A stretch of DNA of 64,000 bases from an uncultured Saprospiraceae bacterium. Lineage in GTDB: Bacteria > Bacteroidota > Bacteroidia > Chitinophagales > Saprospiraceae. The notes beneath the pieces were generated by a model. That model saw only the letters and a program-made list of their open reading frames with translations. It was not told the DNA's origin and did not search any database. The stretch lies in the NCBI GenBank assembly GCA_937926205.1, contig CALEYL010000075.1:62001-126000 (forward strand). Direction: 5' to 3'. Shown in pieces: positions 55,746 to 64,000 of this stretch (within the stretch, counting starts at the first letter, position 1; the number at the start of each line of letters is the position of its first letter). A program made the translations under genes and the position numbers.

Positions 55746-55747
55746 GG

Positions 55748-56578
55748 CTATATATTTTTGAATTCGCACAACCCATATCCTACTGTAGCATTCGCGCCAA
55801 GCTGGACTAAATTGTTGCTGTTGGTCAAAAAAGTATTCAAATCATCTTTGTCAGCATGCCGGGTAATCATGGTGTAAAAACGTGCCTCGCGGGGCACAAC
55901 CTCTTCGTACCACAAATTGCTGCTAATGCCATTTACAAGATAATTGCGGGCAATGATGGGCAATTCAAGCGCGAGGGTATTAAAGTCATCGTCGTGCAAC
56001 AAAGCAATGCGATCGCCCAAATAGTCCGTCAAGCTGCCCACTTGGCCCTCATCATGTTTTGCAGTCCAGGATTCAAGGGAAATATTGCCGCCTTTTGCAC
56101 CAAAATAAACAGGCGCACCTTTGCTTACCGCTACCGCCTGTAAAGCATTTAAGGTGCCGATCAGCGGGTGCGCTGAACTGAATGTTGCCAAATCCTCTTT
56201 CAAAGCTGCCAACAAGGACGGGCAGGTAGCCACATAAAAGAAATGATGGCTGCTGCGTATGGGCAGGGCAATGAGCTTGCCGTCGAAGAAATTGTTGAGG
56301 CCCTGCTGGATATTTCCACTTTTCCTTTTTGGGTCGCCCCCAAAAATGGATAAAATGGCAGCTACTTTTTGTCCTTTTACATCTACATCCTGCGCTTGTT
56401 CTGCTTCGTACTCCATTGCCTCACGCAAAGCGCCTTTGATGCCGGATGCGTGAATGACCGGCAAATTGGTAACGGGGTCGCGTTGCACTTGTTTGTCTAC
56501 TACGCTAAAATCGCCTTCGCCACTTCCGACATGGAGGTTGCTAATGGCGCGGATAAGATAAATATTGACTGCTTTCAT
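55748..56578 (-). CDS. cmr4: Cmr4 backbone RAMP
   Basis: A 276-residue Cas7-type protein: YLIRAISNLHVGSGEGDFSVVDKQVQRDPVTNLPVIHASGIKGALREAMEYEA. The Asp in the SVVDKQVQRDP segment matches the residue with which Cmr4 cuts target RNA at 6-nt steps. The C-terminal QLGANATVGYGLCEF is the RAMP glycine loop. Overlaps cmr3 by 4 bp. Confidence 0.95.
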   Translation of the reverse strand: MKAVNIYLIRAISNLHVGSGEGDFSVVDKQVQRDPVTNLPVIHASGIKGALREAMEYEAEQAQDVDVKGQKVAAILSIFGGDPKRKSGNIQQGLNNFFDGKLIALPIRSSHHFFYVATCPSLLAALKEDLATFSSAHPLIGTLNALQAVAVSKGAPVYFGAKGGNISLESWTAKHDEGQVGSLTDYLGDRIALLHDDDFNTLALELPIIARNYLVNGISSNLWYEEVVPREARFYTMITRHADKDDLNTFLTNSNNLVQLGANATVGYGLCEFKNI

Positions 56579-57714
56579 AAGATGGTAAATTGATTGTAAC
56601 CAATGTTTTGAAAATCTATATGCTCGAAGAGGTTGCTGATCGTTTTTTCGTTATTTGGATCGAAATAAATAACGGAGCCGCGGTCTAAAAGCTGGAAAAG
56701 TTTACTTTCCATAAGACTTTTGTCGCTATTGTCCCGACTAATCTTCTGGTGGTTTTCCGTATCCTCTGTGCTGGTCTGAAAAAACCGGAAGCTAAGGGAT
56801 TTGGAGACAATCAGCCAGGCTAAGGGCTTTAGTTTGCTCATGTCCACGTACGAAGGACTTAGACAAACTAGTCGCTTGACGGTGACCCCCTTTTCGTCAG
56901 TGGTATGCCGGTAAGAAACAACTGGCAAGGGCATTTTCTGAAGCTTGGTTTGTTCAACGGTCATTTGGAAAGTACTGCGTTCGCCGCCAAATTCAACGAT
57001 TCCGCTTTCTAATTTGTAGGGTTGGTCTTCAGACATCTCTACGTAAAAAGAAAACCGCTGCACACCGAAAGGGAGCTTGTTTTTGTCATCCGGCTTCCTG
57101 AACTTCAGAAAAGTTTGGTAATAGTAGCCGCTCTCGTCTTCTTTATCTTCTAGGGGTACGCCGTTGGGACGAACTGCTTTCGTAATTCCGACTTGCTCTA
57201 TGGGCTCAAAGGCCTCTTCCAGCACTACTGATGGGGAAGTCAAATGCTGAATAGCATCATCCAAGCCCGCCTTTTCGTTGTAGTGGCGCAGTAAGGAATG
57301 GTTGTGCTCCCGGGCAAACACCATCGGAACAGGCGATTCGTTTTTGTCTTTCATCAGCACGTCATCCAGCGGCGCTGGCGGGCACAGGCTACCATCGGCA
57401 GATTCGAGATACACCGGCCCAATTTTTTGAATGACTCCAAAATTGCTTTTATAGCCTACCTTAAAGCCGTGCCCGCCGATCAGGGTTTTTGCAGCTGTTT
57501 TATCGGAAACACGGGCTGAGTTGTCCCAAAGCAGGCCATTCTGCAACAACAACTGGTTTCGGATCAATCCGAGTACCCCGGTCTGCTGTGGATAGTACCG
57601 GGAATGTAGGACATAGGTGGTTCTGCGGTCTTCTTCACGCCCCGCCTCGTTAAAGCCGGCTTCTCCGCCAAAGAAGAATTTACCCAGCGGCTGCAAGGAT
57701 ATTTTCAGTATCAT
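56575..57714 (-). CDS. cmr3: Cmr3 (Cas5-like) RAMP
   Basis: A 379-residue RAMP: LQPLGKFFFGGEAGFNEAGREEDRRTTYVLHSRYYPQQTGVLGLIRNQLLLQNG is the Cmr3 N-terminus. It holds the crRNA 5' tag together with Cas10. Overlaps the cas10 stop by 35 bp. Confidence 0.93.
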   Translation of the reverse strand: MILKISLQPLGKFFFGGEAGFNEAGREEDRRTTYVLHSRYYPQQTGVLGLIRNQLLLQNGLLWDNSARVSDKTAAKTLIGGHGFKVGYKSNFGVIQKIGPVYLESADGSLCPPAPLDDVLMKDKNESPVPMVFAREHNHSLLRHYNEKAGLDDAIQHLTSPSVVLEEAFEPIEQVGITKAVRPNGVPLEDKEDESGYYYQTFLKFRKPDDKNKLPFGVQRFSFYVEMSEDQPYKLESGIVEFGGERSTFQMTVEQTKLQKMPLPVVSYRHTTDEKGVTVKRLVCLSPSYVDMSKLKPLAWLIVSKSLSFRFFQTSTEDTENHQKISRDNSDKSLMESKLFQLLDRGSVIYFDPNNEKTISNLFEHIDFQNIGYNQFTIL

Positions 57715-59332
57715 GTTGATTGGTTTCTGATGGTGAAATGGTAAATTGAATAAGGCGCATCACCGCATAAAACAGCGTGGTCCAGGTTTCTTTGTCCTTT
57801 GATTCGCTATAAGCAGCCAGTAAAAGATTTTTTACTGCTTCTTTTTGTTTTACAAATCCAGGTTCCTGATCCCATTCACCGTAGAAATGATCGAGGGTGC
57901 TATCTACGCGCCTTTCGAGCATCGTTTTCGTTTTTGAAGCATCCTCAGCAGTTGTTGCTTCAACCCGTTTTGCAAGGTCAATCAGCAACTGCTTCAGGGT
58001 GAATAATTTAAAAATCAGCGAACTAACCACACTCGTTCGGCCTTTTGGCGCATGTTCTTCAAATACCGCCATTGCAGTGGAGGCAGCTTTAAGAAAATTC
58101 TTCGAAAAGACTGCAGTGAAGGCGCTGCCGCTGTGCTTGGTAAACTGAAAACTAACGGCATCTTTGCCAGGATAATCTTTGGCTTTTTTCAGAATGCCGT
58201 AAGCGTCGCCGATGGCTTCGAACAGCGGAAATTTGTAATAAACGATATTGAGTCCAAAGGAAAGCGAAGCGTCAGGGTGCAACTGATCCTTTGGAAAAGC
58301 ATCATTGAGTTTTTGAATCAAATCAAAAACCGACGCCTCTTTTGTACTCACAGGCGCCAAAAAAAGCAGGTCGTCGCCGCCGATGTAGATCGGCTTGCCA
58401 CCGTATTTGTTGATAATTTCGGCAGCCTCCTTGCCATAACGTGCCAGCGTTTCGGAAAAATTCCTGTATGCAGCGCCATCATTCAATTGTTTGATGGCTC
58501 CACCAATGTTGTCGCCATCGGCCTGTACGATGCAGAAGTACTTGTGGCGTGGCTTGAAATACTTTTTCAGGGCAGCGTATTCGCCTTCTCCTTTTTCGAT
58601 CTGCTGGTAGAAGACTTCGTTTTTATCATCGTCTACAACCTCGCTTAGCTTGAGAAATGCTTGAGGGGCTTTTTCAAATAGCTCAAATGCGGCTATTTCG
58701 TGAGTAGCAGGGAAAAAGGTTCTGCCCAATATCTCTTTGTACCGCCCCCGGTTGTCATCACGCAAATGATTGGCCAATCCGGATTGAAACAATTCTTTGA
58801 ATAGCAAGCCCATGAAGTCTTTCTGAGGTTCCTGGTGGAAGCAGGTGTCTTCCAATTCAAGCGTATCCAGAAATGGGCTTAATTCCAGGCTTAGTTTGCC
58901 TGCTTTGATGTCAGAAAGTGGGATCAACACAAACCGAATACGGAAGAATTGTTCCCAATAGGCAACTGCATCGTCAATTTTTGTGGAATTGGCAATATCC
59001 TTGGACAGCAGGCAATCTTTTGCTAAATCCTCTAAGCTTATCCGAATGGCTGGCTCTATATCCTCTTCGTTCAAGTGATCCGCTTCCATAAACAGGCGAT
59101 CCGGATAAATACCGGCCCCGTAAAGCGTAGCGGTCTGCACATCGTTCGGAATTTTCGGAATGAGCAGGTGCGTACCATTCGGGTCAAGGTTGCGGGTAAG
59201 GTGTTGCATCAGCCTCGACAGCAAGTAGCTGGCCGCCCAAAGTTCACGCGTTTTGCGCGCTTCGAGCAGGGTTTTAATGACTGGGCCGATGGTGAGGGCG
59301 AGGTAATGGCTAGAAACGTTTTCCGTATTCAT
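57680..59332 (-). CDS. cas10: Cas10 (Cmr2) without HD domain, GGDD intact
   Basis: A 550-residue Cas10. The N-terminus goes directly into a Palm-like domain (TIGPVIKTLLEARKTRELWAASYLLSRL); no HD nuclease motif is present, so ssDNA cleavage is not expected. FCIVQADGDNIGGAIK and GGKPIYIGGDDLLFLAPV (GGDD at about residues 316-319) are the cyclase site. With GGDD intact it should make a nucleotide second messenger on target-RNA binding. In related Bacteroides systems that are paired with CorA this product is SAM-AMP. It is shorter than most Cas10 proteins (700-1000 residues). Confidence 0.95.
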   Translation of the reverse strand: MNTENVSSHYLALTIGPVIKTLLEARKTRELWAASYLLSRLMQHLTRNLDPNGTHLLIPKIPNDVQTATLYGAGIYPDRLFMEADHLNEEDIEPAIRISLEDLAKDCLLSKDIANSTKIDDAVAYWEQFFRIRFVLIPLSDIKAGKLSLELSPFLDTLELEDTCFHQEPQKDFMGLLFKELFQSGLANHLRDDNRGRYKEILGRTFFPATHEIAAFELFEKAPQAFLKLSEVVDDDKNEVFYQQIEKGEGEYAALKKYFKPRHKYFCIVQADGDNIGGAIKQLNDGAAYRNFSETLARYGKEAAEIINKYGGKPIYIGGDDLLFLAPVSTKEASVFDLIQKLNDAFPKDQLHPDASLSFGLNIVYYKFPLFEAIGDAYGILKKAKDYPGKDAVSFQFTKHSGSAFTAVFSKNFLKAASTAMAVFEEHAPKGRTSVVSSLIFKLFTLKQLLIDLAKRVEATTAEDASKTKTMLERRVDSTLDHFYGEWDQEPGFVKQKEAVKNLLLAAYSESKDKETWTTLFYAVMRLIQFTISPSETNQHDTENILAAAG

Positions 59333-60537
59333 ATTCTGCTGTTTTCAATTTCGGAATAAATACTAAGTAACAAATCAGCTATTGTACTTTGCCAATTGTC
59401 ATGCTGATCATATTGCATGGCTTTTTCTAATTTATCTTCTGTCAAATAATGACTGAGAAAATGATCAAGGTCGAACTCTTTCCACATTGGAACCTCGCCA
59501 ATATCTCTTCTATTAACTGCCATCTTAAATGTAGCATTCAAATAAGCATCGGGAATTGGTGTGGTCATGAAGTACACAACATAACCTGAAGCTGTTTTCA
59601 CAGGCTTGAAGATTATTGGAGAAGCGAATCGATCAATCTTTTGATCAGCATCTTCCTTGGTGATTAATGCACCATTTGGCCCTCCAGGGTAACCTTTCCA
59701 TGTCTGATCTGACGAAAGCCCTAACATGTCTCTTACAATTCTCTCCTTCTTACCCGAAACCCACAATGGCCACTTTTTTTGATCACTAACATCTTCGTAA
59801 TGAACATCTTGTTGGTTACCAAGTTGGTTAATAAAAGACCGTTCTTTGATTACTTTTTTCTCCCATTTGATTTCTTGCTGCATGGCATAATCAAAAATCA
59901 AAGGTTTCATATAAAAGCCTTTTACAAAACGCCCATCCTGTGGTTTGATAGCGCCGTTTATTCCTCCCCGGATACTTTTATAGAATAGGTCTATTGTTCT
60001 AAACACCACTTTCCAATCACTAGAATTAACAGAAAACCTGTAAGCATTAGAAGGAGGGGGCGCACCATGTAACAAAGTAAAACTCCCAAATCCTTTGGTG
60101 CTGCGCATTCCAAAATTTGTGATGGCGAAAAAGGCGCCTAATGATTGCTTAATCAAATCAAGTAATTCCAAATGAAGGCTATGAATAATTAATTGTGTAG
60201 AATCATTCCAGGCTAATCCCCGGTCTTGGTAGTCTTCTCCCATATTAGCAAAAAACATGGGGATGTCTCGATCTCCTTTTTTAATAATTTGGCATTTATA
60301 CCCTGTGCTTTTAATACTCATCTTATAGTCTAAAGCCTGGTGTTTGGAATCTTTTCCGCCAACAAGGAAGCGAGCATATCTGGATAAATCTGAGTTAAAG
60401 ACATGCTCAATCAAGTACTTATCCAACTTCGGCTTCACCTCCGTCGCACGCAGTGTTGCCCCCGCCTGATCGTGCTGAAAATGAATAATGGGCGTGTGCT
60501 GTTTCAGTGGAATGATTAATTGAAATGGATTACTCAT
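59329..60537 (-). CDS. cmr1: Cmr1 RAMP protein
   Basis: A 402-residue RAMP. FQLIIPLKQHTPIIHFQHDQAGATLRATEVKPKLDKYLI is the start seen in Bacteroidota Cmr1, and AITNFGMRSTKGFGSFTLL the glycine-rich loop. It caps the target-3' end of the Cmr complex. It overlaps the cas10 start by 4 bp and shares one base with the stop of the CorA-like gene. Confidence 0.88.
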   Translation of the reverse strand: MSNPFQLIIPLKQHTPIIHFQHDQAGATLRATEVKPKLDKYLIEHVFNSDLSRYARFLVGGKDSKHQALDYKMSIKSTGYKCQIIKKGDRDIPMFFANMGEDYQDRGLAWNDSTQLIIHSLHLELLDLIKQSLGAFFAITNFGMRSTKGFGSFTLLHGAPPPSNAYRFSVNSSDWKVVFRTIDLFYKSIRGGINGAIKPQDGRFVKGFYMKPLIFDYAMQQEIKWEKKVIKERSFINQLGNQQDVHYEDVSDQKKWPLWVSGKKERIVRDMLGLSSDQTWKGYPGGPNGALITKEDADQKIDRFASPIIFKPVKTASGYVVYFMTTPIPDAYLNATFKMAVNRRDIGEVPMWKEFDLDHFLSHYLTEDKLEKAMQYDQHDNWQSTIADLLLSIYSEIENSRI

Positions 60538-62483
60538 TATTTATGGTTTTTAGTTGTATCCACTACTACCGGGAGTGGCAGAGGCGGTTGTTGAAATGTA
60601 TCCGTATCTTTTTGAAGTAGCGTTTTTTCCAATCGTTCTTGTTTCGTTTTATCTTCCTTTGCGTCAGTATGCTGATAATAAATGCTAATGACCAACGGAG
60701 CGAAAAGTGCTATGACTCCGGTAATCCAAAATCCTCTATTCTTGAGTGTTTGTGCCTTGAAAGCCTGGTGTGCGAAATATGAGGAAAACCCCAACAAAAA
60801 TGGGAGCAGAAAAAAAATCAGCGTCATGAGCCAGCCTGGCTTCACATCGGGCATAATGCTGATCCCCCAGAATGCCAGAATCAGGGAAGGGGGGGCAAAA
60901 AATGCCAGCAAGCTATTAAGCCTACGTTGTTGTTCTTCTCTTTGCCGATCAAGTTCTAATATTTTTTTCTCTTGTTTTATCCTTTTTTCTTCCTGCTTTA
61001 TCCGTTTCTCTTCCTGTCTTACACGCTCCTCTTCCAACATTTGCAAAACATAATTATGCAACTCGTGAATTTCTCCATCTAAATCTTTCACTTGCTTTTC
61101 TATACGACATTGCTGCTGGAGCATTTGGTATAGTTCTATTCCTTGAACCTGTGCAGTTGCTTCCCGGAAATAAACCTTGTTGACGAATCGAATATATTGA
61201 CGGTAGAGGCTTCCAACCCTCATGGAAACAGAAGAATGATCATCGGTAGCATCTAGTCGCGAAATGTGTGTAACTTCTTCTGAAAAACGCTGCACGCTTG
61301 CGCGTTGGAGTAACACCAATTCAGCTAATTTGTAGTAAATTGTCTGGAGATGGGTGACAAGAAAAGACGCATAATTTTTCACTAATACGGGTAAACTACT
61401 TGTAAGTAATACAAAAGAGTAATCGGTTATACCGTAAAAAGTGTGATAGTTTGCCCATCGGGCATTAGTGGCCTGTCTTACTAATTCGACCTGCATGACT
61501 TCATTTTGACAGGTCAGATCTTGAGCGTCTACAAATACAAATTTATACCACCAAGGATGAATTAAGTAGGCCTCACTGACTGGTTTAACAAGCCTTTGCC
61601 CTAATTTTCCTTTTTTTGTTGATGCCCCATGGTACAATACGTTTGCCAGGTCGTCATTTCCATACCAGCATACAACAAACATGCGGTCGTCAAGTGCCGG
61701 ATCAAGGTTGAATTCCTTAATAAATTTACTTGGCAGCAGTTTTTCAATAAATTGAGGGAGTAGGAAAGGGTTGTTTTGAAATTTGTTGGGCTTTTTATAA
61801 GTATCCCAGTTTTCAGAAAATGGTTCTTTGCCATTCACTTCCAAACTTATACAACCAGCTAATTCGCTGTAGTTAGGAAGCGTCCAGTTTGCATCATAAT
61901 CGAATAATTCCTGATTGCCTACAAGATCAAGTGGCAATTGAAAGAAAGGCGGGTAGAGACGTCTGCCAAACTGATTAATTGCAAGAATATCATCCGGGCT
62001 TTTTTGCTGATCAGAGCGGTTTAGCAAATGAAAACTGAGCACTCCAACACCCGTGTTATAAAACTGAAGCAGGATACTATCAACTTCCAGAGAATAAGGT
62101 TGGCATCTTTTAGGAACACTAATTTTGTAAAAATGCTTTCCGTCCTTTAAATTATAACGGTAATGCCGCAAAAGGTTCTCAGCTCCACTGTCAGGATCAT
62201 GAAGAGGGGCTCCATTTTTTCCGTCATGGGTGTCATAAAGGACCTCCCTTACATAATCGTAAAAATAATTATACTCGTTGAACTTTACAGGTTTATTAAT
62301 ACTGTATGGTTCGCGCTTCCAACCACTCTTAAGCGAAAAAAAGTCATCAATTAGGTTCAAGCTGGTTTGCTCTAAGAATGTCCCCTTACGGTTATCCTTT
62401 GAAAGCCATTTGAATGGAAAGATAAAAACATGGTGGCTGTATAATTCATCCTGGGCTTCTGGTACATGCTGGGTTTCTGGCAT
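60537..62483 (-). CDS. CorA-like membrane effector of the type III-B system
   Basis: A 648-residue protein when started at MPETQHVPEAQDEL (62483); an ATG at 62603 would overlap the nuclease gene by 46 bp. A large soluble N-terminal domain (HVFIFPFKWLSKDN; FYKISVPKRCQPY) is followed by long coiled coils (about 430-570, including a QEEKRIKQEEKRIKQEKK run) and two to three TM helices (LLAFFAPPSLILAFWGISIM; LMTLIFFLLPFLLGFSSYFAH; ITGVIALFAPLVISIYY). This is the layout of type III-associated CorA proteins, which respond to SAM-AMP and disturb the membrane. The family GMN motif is not evident. Assignment rests on architecture and operon place. Confidence 0.75.
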   Translation of the reverse strand: MPETQHVPEAQDELYSHHVFIFPFKWLSKDNRKGTFLEQTSLNLIDDFFSLKSGWKREPYSINKPVKFNEYNYFYDYVREVLYDTHDGKNGAPLHDPDSGAENLLRHYRYNLKDGKHFYKISVPKRCQPYSLEVDSILLQFYNTGVGVLSFHLLNRSDQQKSPDDILAINQFGRRLYPPFFQLPLDLVGNQELFDYDANWTLPNYSELAGCISLEVNGKEPFSENWDTYKKPNKFQNNPFLLPQFIEKLLPSKFIKEFNLDPALDDRMFVVCWYGNDDLANVLYHGASTKKGKLGQRLVKPVSEAYLIHPWWYKFVFVDAQDLTCQNEVMQVELVRQATNARWANYHTFYGITDYSFVLLTSSLPVLVKNYASFLVTHLQTIYYKLAELVLLQRASVQRFSEEVTHISRLDATDDHSSVSMRVGSLYRQYIRFVNKVYFREATAQVQGIELYQMLQQQCRIEKQVKDLDGEIHELHNYVLQMLEEERVRQEEKRIKQEEKRIKQEKKILELDRQREEQQRRLNSLLAFFAPPSLILAFWGISIMPDVKPGWLMTLIFFLLPFLLGFSSYFAHQAFKAQTLKNRGFWITGVIALFAPLVISIYYQHTDAKEDKTKQERLEKTLLQKDTDTFQQPPLPLPVVVDTTKNHK

Positions 62484-62557
62484 AAGGCGTTTCGTGTTAT
62501 TTTGCTCTAACGCCTTAAAAAAACCAATTCGTTTGTCCAGACCAATAAATATTAAAA

Positions 62558-63121
62558 TTATTTTTGGAGGGTACCTGATTGGGCCAATAATTTGCGATAA
62601 CAAATGCTCAAAATCCTGGCATCCGTCAGCGCATTATGCCGGTTTGTATCGGCAGGTAACCCGGCAAGTGCCAATCGATCTGTATCCGGATCAAGTTGAT
62701 GGGCCCGAAGCAGGGTAGGAAAATCCATCGGGATATAAAAGATGCTATCCGGAAGGTGTAAGGCACCCCCGAAGAGCTCACAGAAAAAGACCCAATCGTA
62801 CGCAAGTACATCGGCCCATATCTCCACAGCCCCGAAAGGGGCCAGCCATGTTTGCAATGAAGCGACAATTTGAGTGCTGTCTCCCTGCATGAGTATACAG
62901 CCGGCAGGAATTTCCGGTCGGGCATAATTAGTGTTGAAATACAAATAAGGCAACACGTACTGATGGTGCCATGCCGACAACAAAGCAGGCGAATAATCAG
63001 TGAATTCCGCATAAAACCAACGTGCTTCTCCCGCAACAATAGCGATTGAAATCAGCTCCCCCGAACGTTCTAATCCGGTAAACTCTGTGTCCAAAAAAAG
63101 TGGCGTGCGCAGTTGTGTCAT
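62558..63121 (-). CDS. DEDDh 3'-5' exonuclease-fold protein
   Basis: A 187-residue exonuclease of the DnaQ/oligoribonuclease type: FLDTEFTGLERSGELISIAIV has Asp-x-Glu, VLAYDWVFF the third acidic residue, and TNRHNALTDARIL the His and last Asp. It is the first gene of the cas operon. Beside CorA, DEDD or NrN phosphodiesterases are thought to degrade the SAM-AMP messenger and so end the response. An alternative role is in trimming spacers or crRNA. Confidence 0.88.
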   Translation of the reverse strand: MTQLRTPLFLDTEFTGLERSGELISIAIVAGEARWFYAEFTDYSPALLSAWHHQYVLPYLYFNTNYARPEIPAGCILMQGDSTQIVASLQTWLAPFGAVEIWADVLAYDWVFFCELFGGALHLPDSIFYIPMDFPTLLRAHQLDPDTDRLALAGLPADTNRHNALTDARILSICYRKLLAQSGTLQK

Positions 63122-63183
63122 TCCCTATGTTATTTTCAGTACTGCAACAAGGTAGGAAAAACTCAGAAAAGTAGCTTGATTTT

Positions 63184-64000
63184 GTCGTAGTGCCCTTCGT
63201 CAGCACATATGACTCCTACACGGTGACACTTACGGCAACGTGAACGTAACCTTAGTCGTAGTGCCCTTCGTCAGCACACATGACTCCTACATGCATGGAC
63301 TGGTAACGATGCTTTCGGTAATGTCGTAGTGCCCTTCGTCAGCACACATGACTCCTACGTTATGAAATTTTATTTTTAAATCAAAAACGATGTCGTAGTG
63401 CCCTTCGTCAGCACACATGACTCCTACACTAGGAGTCATGTGTGCGGCCCCCGTTTTTCTAAGTCGTAGTGCCCTTCGTCAGCACACATGACTCCTACAA
63501 TCAATAGTTGGGCCGTTGTTGGCGGGAATGTGTCGTAGTGCCCTTCGTCAGCACACATGACTCCTACGAATCCCGGCTGAAGGAGTTGATTACAGGCACT
63601 GTCGTAGTGCCCTTCGTCAGCACACATGACTCCTACCTCTAACCAGGCGCCGGTTATTAATCAGCATAGTCGTAGTGCCCTTCGTCAGCACACATGACTC
63701 CTACTTTGCGAAGGTGAAAGCACCGTACTGACTGTGGTCGTAGTGCCCTTCGTCAGCACACATGACTCCTACTACAGATGCAAACTTTTGTCAAACAAGC
63801 GGAGTCGCAGTGCCCTTCGTCAGCACACATGACTCCTACCGTAATGCGGTGGTCGGTTTCTGCCAGCGGATGTCGCAGTGCCCTTCGTCAGCACACATGA
63901 CTCCTACACTGTTACACCAATTGGTGATTGTGAGCACGAAGCTGTCGCAGTGCCCTTCGTCAGCACACATGACTCCTACTTGTATTAAAAGCCAGCGCAG
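63184..64000 (-). CRISPR. CRISPR array E, 12 repeats in window, continues to the right
   Basis: Same repeat and orientation as arrays A-D; the left end is 63 bp from the nuclease start. Repeats change from CGTAG to CGCAG towards the right. No leader is in the window; it should lie beyond 64000. The spacer at 63428-63462 contains TAGGAGTCATGTGTGC, the complement of the neighbouring repeat end. Confidence 0.95.

Overview
The window looks like chromosomal DNA from a member of the Bacteroidota. Several promoters fit the phylum's TTTG/TAnnTTTG pattern (for example upstream of the tRNA at 7246-7275). There are lipoprotein-type signal peptides, a TonB-dependent receptor, a CFI-box C-terminus and a Bacteroidota-style tyrosine recombinase. 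I would guess the Saprospirales side of the phylum, but no marker here settles that.

Layout. (1) 1-7.2 kb is ordinary chromosome: a partial sugar-isomerase-like lipoprotein, a GH53 endo-galactanase, a TonB-dependent receptor, a PQQ/cytochrome c dehydrogenase, a DinB protein and a HAD phosphatase. (2) 7.3-16.3 kb starts with tRNA-Lys and looks like the left part of an integrative element: tyrosine recombinase, arm-domain-like protein, excisionase-type HTH, a membrane/coiled-coil/zinc protein, a Toprim primase-helicase, and 1.7 kb of noncoding DNA. The noncoding part holds two families of short iterated motifs, ATGCACT and CCTTAGTAA. (3) 16.3-26.2 kb is a tight three-gene cluster: SNF2 helicase with DUF3883, DUF1156 DNA methyltransferase, and HEPN-DUF499 ATPase. 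It has the look of an anti-phage system. (4) 26.2-40.5 kb is a long minus-strand gene series in two modules. The first is J-like/CFI-box protein, coiled-coil membrane protein, Hsp70, lipoprotein, kinase-AAA+, TerB, small membrane protein. The second is two glycosyltransferases, a very unusual kinase-GT-GT-radical SAM fusion, and QueC. This is the part I find hardest to match to a described system. (5) 40.5-41.2 kb carries a decayed SNF2 helicase. (6) 41.4-64 kb is a type III-B CRISPR-Cas locus.

The CRISPR locus is transcribed on the minus strand: DEDDh nuclease, CorA-like membrane protein, Cmr1, Cas10, Cmr3, Cmr4, Cmr5, Cmr6, Cas6, reverse transcriptase, Cas1, Cas2, leader, array. Cas10 is short and lacks an HD domain but keeps GGDD. 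A CorA-like protein together with a DEDD nuclease is the arrangement linked to SAM-AMP signalling in Bacteroides-type III-B systems. The free-standing reverse transcriptase suggests spacer capture from RNA.

The array part is heavily rearranged. Five arrays share one 36-bp repeat. The leader plus cas2 is present three times (one cas2 is cut off next to an xisH-xisI pair). Blocks of 6 and 4 spacers are tandemly duplicated. A 198-bp noncoding element sits six times at exactly the same point inside a CRISPR repeat, flanked by 20 bp of repeat on both sides. One spacer (63428-63462) contains an inverted copy of part of the repeat, making a perfect 16-bp hairpin with the neighbouring repeat. A PIN/UPF0175 toxin-antitoxin pair sits between arrays.
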